A stretch of DNA of 64,000 nucleotides from an uncultured bacterium (GTDB taxonomy: Bacteria; Muiribacteriota; Ozemobacteria; Ozemobacterales; Ozemobacteraceae), in NCBI GenBank assembly GCA_937949615.1, contig CALEDQ010000005.1, positions 1-64,000 on the forward strand, given 5' to 3'. Of this stretch, positions 61,273 to 64,000 are shown in pieces (the first letter of the stretch is position 1; the number at the start of each line of letters is the position of its first letter). The translations under genes and the position numbers were made by a program. The notes beneath the pieces are model-generated. The model was not told the DNA's origin. It made no database searches and saw only the letters and a list, made by a program, of their open reading frames with translations.

Positions 61273-63330
61273 TTGCACCGGCAGATGAAAACAGGCAGAC
61301 GAATCCGCAGACTTTTGCTGATTTTTACGATGATTTCAGTTTTTATATCTGGAATCACGCCCGCGCATGCTTTCGATGTGCCGTCGATCGATACCCAGAA
61401 GTTTCCGGTTGAGATCTACGGTGATTATCTCGAATACCGCACCAAAGCCGAACAGATCGTCACCAAGGGCAAGGCCTACATATCGTATCAGGATATGAAG
61501 ATCAGCGCTGAAAACATTCAGGCCAACACCAAAACCGAAGATATTTTCGCCCAGGGCAAGGTCGATTTCTGGAAAGGCTACGACCAGACCACCGGCGACT
61601 TTCTTGTCTACAATATGAAATCAGGCGAAGGCTGGATGCGTGATGCCGAAATTCGCAAAAACCGCAATTTTTTCAGCGCCAAAGATGTATATGTCAGCCC
61701 TAAATACAGCGTTGCCCACGATATCATGCAGACTACCTGTGATAATACCGATCACCCGCATTATCGCATGACCGGCAAAAAAATCGAAACCTACCCGGGC
61801 AAGTCGATGACCCTCGAAGATCTGCGCCTTAAATGGAAAGGCAAAACCCTTTACCATCGTGCCCGCGATTATTCAGAATTCAAGAACCGCGAGAAGTTTT
61901 TTCATACCCGCCAGGGGATGTCGCAGATCGACGGTATTTATTTCAAGTTCACTACTGATCTTATGGTGAATGAGAATATTTCCGGGCGCTTTACCGCTGA
62001 TGCTTTCGAAAAACGTGGCAATGGCTTCGGCTTCAATGGCAATTACAACGGTGGTGATAAAGGCAATGGCTCGATTTATTTCTACCAGCTCAACGAAACC
62101 AAGCGTAATCACACCAATACGCAGATGAATCTGTCGCATAATTACAGCTTTGCTGGCGGCGAAAGTCTGGCGACCAGCTTTATCTATAGCGGTGACCAGT
62201 ATACCGGCCAGGCCGAAAACCAGGATCTGACTGTGCAGATCAACTACCGCCCGGTGCTCAGTTTTATGACAATGAATGTGGTCGCCAACAAATTCTATGA
62301 CCTCGATGGCGATAAATACACGGCTGATAATAATTATCAACTGCTTAACCGCCTGCCAGAAATCAATTTTACGCTGCCAGGTTATACAACCCCTGGCGTT
62401 CCGCTCAGTTTCAACCTCTCGGGTATGTATGGCCGCTATGAAGACGGCACGCTCAGCAATGTTAATCAATCAGAAAAGAAAGACGCCAGAGTCAGTGTCA
62501 CGGTGCCGACTATCTACGTTCATGAGCGCTTCGATCTGACCCCTTCATACAACCTGCAGAAGAGCTATTATTCCGGCGGTGTCGAGCGAGAGAACGGCTC
62601 GACGATGGTCAGGGCACAGCATCGCTTTTCGAACGTCACCAACCTCGAATTCAACTACAATGTTTCAACTAGCAAGGGTAAATCGCCATTTCAGTTCGAT
62701 TCTTTCACTGGCACCGACATTTTCTCGACCCGGTTGCGGTTTGCCCAGAATTCATGGTCACTTAACCCGATTAACTTCAACTATAACCGTGTAATGAGCC
62801 GCTTCGAGCAGGTTTACTGGGATTATTCACGCCGTTCGCGTCCCGATGCCTACCGCAACTGGGAATTCTTTATCCGCCGCGATTACGTGGTGCCCAACCT
62901 TGGCATGGCCAAAATGGACCTGACCAGACTGGAACCTGGCAACCTTAATGCCCGTTACCGCCTGGCCTCAAATCTCTGGTCGTTTGATACCAGCGTGACC
63001 ATGCCCTATGGCGAAGACAAAATCACCAATACCTCGTTCAACTACCAGGCTACCATCAGGCCGCTCTGGGCCGTTTCGACCTCGGGCAACTACAATCACA
63101 TCACCGAAAAATTCAGCCCGCTTACCATTGGTCTGGTTCGCGACCTGCACTGCTGGGAAGCCCGCGCCGAATACAGCCACGAACGCAAGGAATTCTGGAT
63201 CGAGTTCTACCTGAAAGCCTACCCCGATGACACCGGTCGCTTCCGCTACGGTATGGAAGACAACAAGCTCGAAGCCAAACTCGCCGCCTACGACCAGATG
63301 ACGCAACGCTACGAAGGCATGACCCGCTGA
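61273..63330 (+). CDS. LptD-like outer-membrane protein
   Basis: The 685-residue protein has a signal peptide (ending HAFD). An OstA/LptA-type periplasmic domain follows (about 42-110, EIYGDYLEYRTKAEQIVTKG), then a long beta-barrel rich in aromatic, Asn and Tyr strands. Its end RDLHCWEARAEYSHERKEFW is typical of LptD relatives, which insert lipopolysaccharide in the outer leaflet. It shows the cell is a diderm. The start is a TTG at 61273 with AGGA upstream; an ATG four codons later is the alternative. No lptA, lptC or lptE lies nearby. Confidence 0.78.
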   Translation: MHRQMKTGRRIRRLLLIFTMISVFISGITPAHAFDVPSIDTQKFPVEIYGDYLEYRTKAEQIVTKGKAYISYQDMKISAENIQANTKTEDIFAQGKVDFWKGYDQTTGDFLVYNMKSGEGWMRDAEIRKNRNFFSAKDVYVSPKYSVAHDIMQTTCDNTDHPHYRMTGKKIETYPGKSMTLEDLRLKWKGKTLYHRARDYSEFKNREKFFHTRQGMSQIDGIYFKFTTDLMVNENISGRFTADAFEKRGNGFGFNGNYNGGDKGNGSIYFYQLNETKRNHTNTQMNLSHNYSFAGGESLATSFIYSGDQYTGQAENQDLTVQINYRPVLSFMTMNVVANKFYDLDGDKYTADNNYQLLNRLPEINFTLPGYTTPGVPLSFNLSGMYGRYEDGTLSNVNQSEKKDARVSVTVPTIYVHERFDLTPSYNLQKSYYSGGVERENGSTMVRAQHRFSNVTNLEFNYNVSTSKGKSPFQFDSFTGTDIFSTRLRFAQNSWSLNPINFNYNRVMSRFEQVYWDYSRRSRPDAYRNWEFFIRRDYVVPNLGMAKMDLTRLEPGNLNARYRLASNLWSFDTSVTMPYGEDKITNTSFNYQATIRPLWAVSTSGNYNHITEKFSPLTIGLVRDLHCWEARAEYSHERKEFWIEFYLKAYPDDTGRFRYGMEDNKLEAKLAAYDQMTQRYEGMTR

Positions 63331-63418
63331 CCCCACCCAACCTGGTCAGGATAGTTGTTGAAATCTGCACTTCTCCCTGTGTATTATGAACCCATCGCAC
63401 ATGGTGGAGGAACAGTTG

Positions 63419-63865
63419 ATGAAGATATACGCAGGTTCGGATCATGGCGGCTTTGAATTGAAGAAGTCTCTGATAAAGCGGCTTCACGAACTCGGTCACC
63501 AGGTCGAAGACCTTGGTACCCACTCGCTGGCTTCCTGTGACTACCCTGATTACGCGCACGCGGTTGCCGCCAGCGTCATTGCCGACCCCGGCTCTTTCGG
63601 ACTGCTGATCTGTGGCTCAGGAATCGGCATTTCGATAGCTGCCAACCGCCATCATGGCATCAGGGCCGCTCTCTGTCGCTGCAGTCTCGAAGCCGAGCTT
63701 TCACGCAAACATAATGACGCCAACATACTGGTTATGGGTGGCCGCATCGTCGGCGAAGCCCTGGCCATCGATATGCTCGAAAAATTTCTCGTCACCGATT
63801 TTGAAGGTGGCCGCCACAGTAACCGCATTGCCAAAATCGAAATAACTCAGGAAGGACGACAGTAA
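63419..63865 (+). CDS. rpiB: Ribose 5-phosphate isomerase B
   Basis: The 148-residue RpiB/LacA-family enzyme has the phosphate and active-site motif ICGSGIGISIAANR with Cys65, Asp8-His9 (SDHGG) and the SRKHNDANIL segment. It interconverts ribulose 5-phosphate and ribose 5-phosphate. The ATG has GGAGG 7 bp upstream. It precedes upp by 1 bp; rpiB-upp pairs are common in bacteria. Confidence 0.95.
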   Translation: MKIYAGSDHGGFELKKSLIKRLHELGHQVEDLGTHSLASCDYPDYAHAVAASVIADPGSFGLLICGSGIGISIAANRHHGIRAALCRCSLEAELSRKHNDANILVMGGRIVGEALAIDMLEKFLVTDFEGGRHSNRIAKIEITQEGRQ

Positions 63866-63866
63866 C

Positions 63867-64000
63867 ATGGGAAAACTGGTCATCGTCGATCACCCGCTGG
63901 TCAAACACAAAATCACGCTTTTAAGATCAAAACACACTGATGTTCAGGTTTTCCGGCAACTGATGCAGGAGCTCTCGATGTTGCTGGCCTACGAAGCAAC
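63867..64000 (+). CDS. upp: Uracil phosphoribosyltransferase, 5' part
   Basis: The gene begins 1 bp after rpiB and runs off the window. The 44 visible residues (VDHPLVKHKITLLRSKHTD, MLLAYEAT) match the start of Upp, which makes UMP from uracil and PRPP. The reading frame is open to the edge. Confidence 0.9.
   Translation, partial: MGKLVIVDHPLVKHKITLLRSKHTDVQVFRQLMQELSMLLAYEA

Noticed and set aside
1..64000. CRISPR array or prophage
   Set aside because: No regularly spaced direct repeats with unique spacers and no phage structural or integrase genes were seen on either strand.

Overview
The window is a contiguous bacterial chromosome segment that probably carries the replication origin. The organism is a diderm: it has an LptD-like outer-membrane protein, an RND pump with its periplasmic adaptor, several lipoproteins and a SPOR protein. 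It has chemotaxis-type signalling (CheY, and CheR fused to HEAT repeats) and a FlgM-like protein behind a very good sigma-28 promoter, so a motile or motility-derived lifestyle is likely. The base composition looks moderate and coding density is high. I cannot place the species. An uncultured diderm lineage such as Riflebacteria is only a guess.

Layout. 0-11 kb: two very large exported proteins (a double vWA protein and an Fn3/MORN-like lipoprotein), each preceded by a copy of the same ~190-bp intergenic element. 11-14.4 kb: a sugar ABC importer operon without an ATPase gene. 14.4-17.6 kb: a SPOR protein, an AmrS-like radical SAM enzyme and a lipoprotein. 17.7-21.2 kb: cheY plus a HEAT-CheR fusion. 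21.3-23.6 kb: an ECF sigma factor with two overlapping membrane-protein genes. 23.8-29.6 kb: a TPR protein, the FlgM-like protein and two exported proteins, one with HExxH. 30.2-32.7 kb: dnaX, SRP RNA and four tRNAs (three Ser, one Arg).

33-41 kb: ftsB-like, gyrA, gyrB, a RemB-like gene, dciA and dnaA, all leftward. A DnaA-box-rich region (about 41.1-41.35 kb) lies beside dnaA and is the probable oriC. To its right, 41.5-45.8 kb holds a rightward operon of accB, lpd, a degenerate homoserine-dehydrogenase-like gene and aspartate kinase. 45.8-51 kb: an RND efflux operon with a TetR regulator. 51-57 kb: a ClC transporter, a small exported protein, a KamA-family radical SAM enzyme and a metallophosphoesterase. 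57-64 kb: an OPT transporter, pdxST, the LptD-like gene, rpiB and the start of upp.

The most unusual items are: (i) the duplicated element, readable on the minus strand as a pair of sibling small RNAs with an exposed anti-Shine-Dalgarno-like stretch and an intrinsic terminator; (ii) the homoserine-dehydrogenase-like protein with lost catalytic residues, placed directly before aspartate kinase; (iii) an RND pump lacking the usual proton-relay residues; (iv) the HEAT-CheR fusion; and (v) an origin cluster without dnaN or recF but with dciA. I did not find a CRISPR array, a prophage or an intact insertion sequence.
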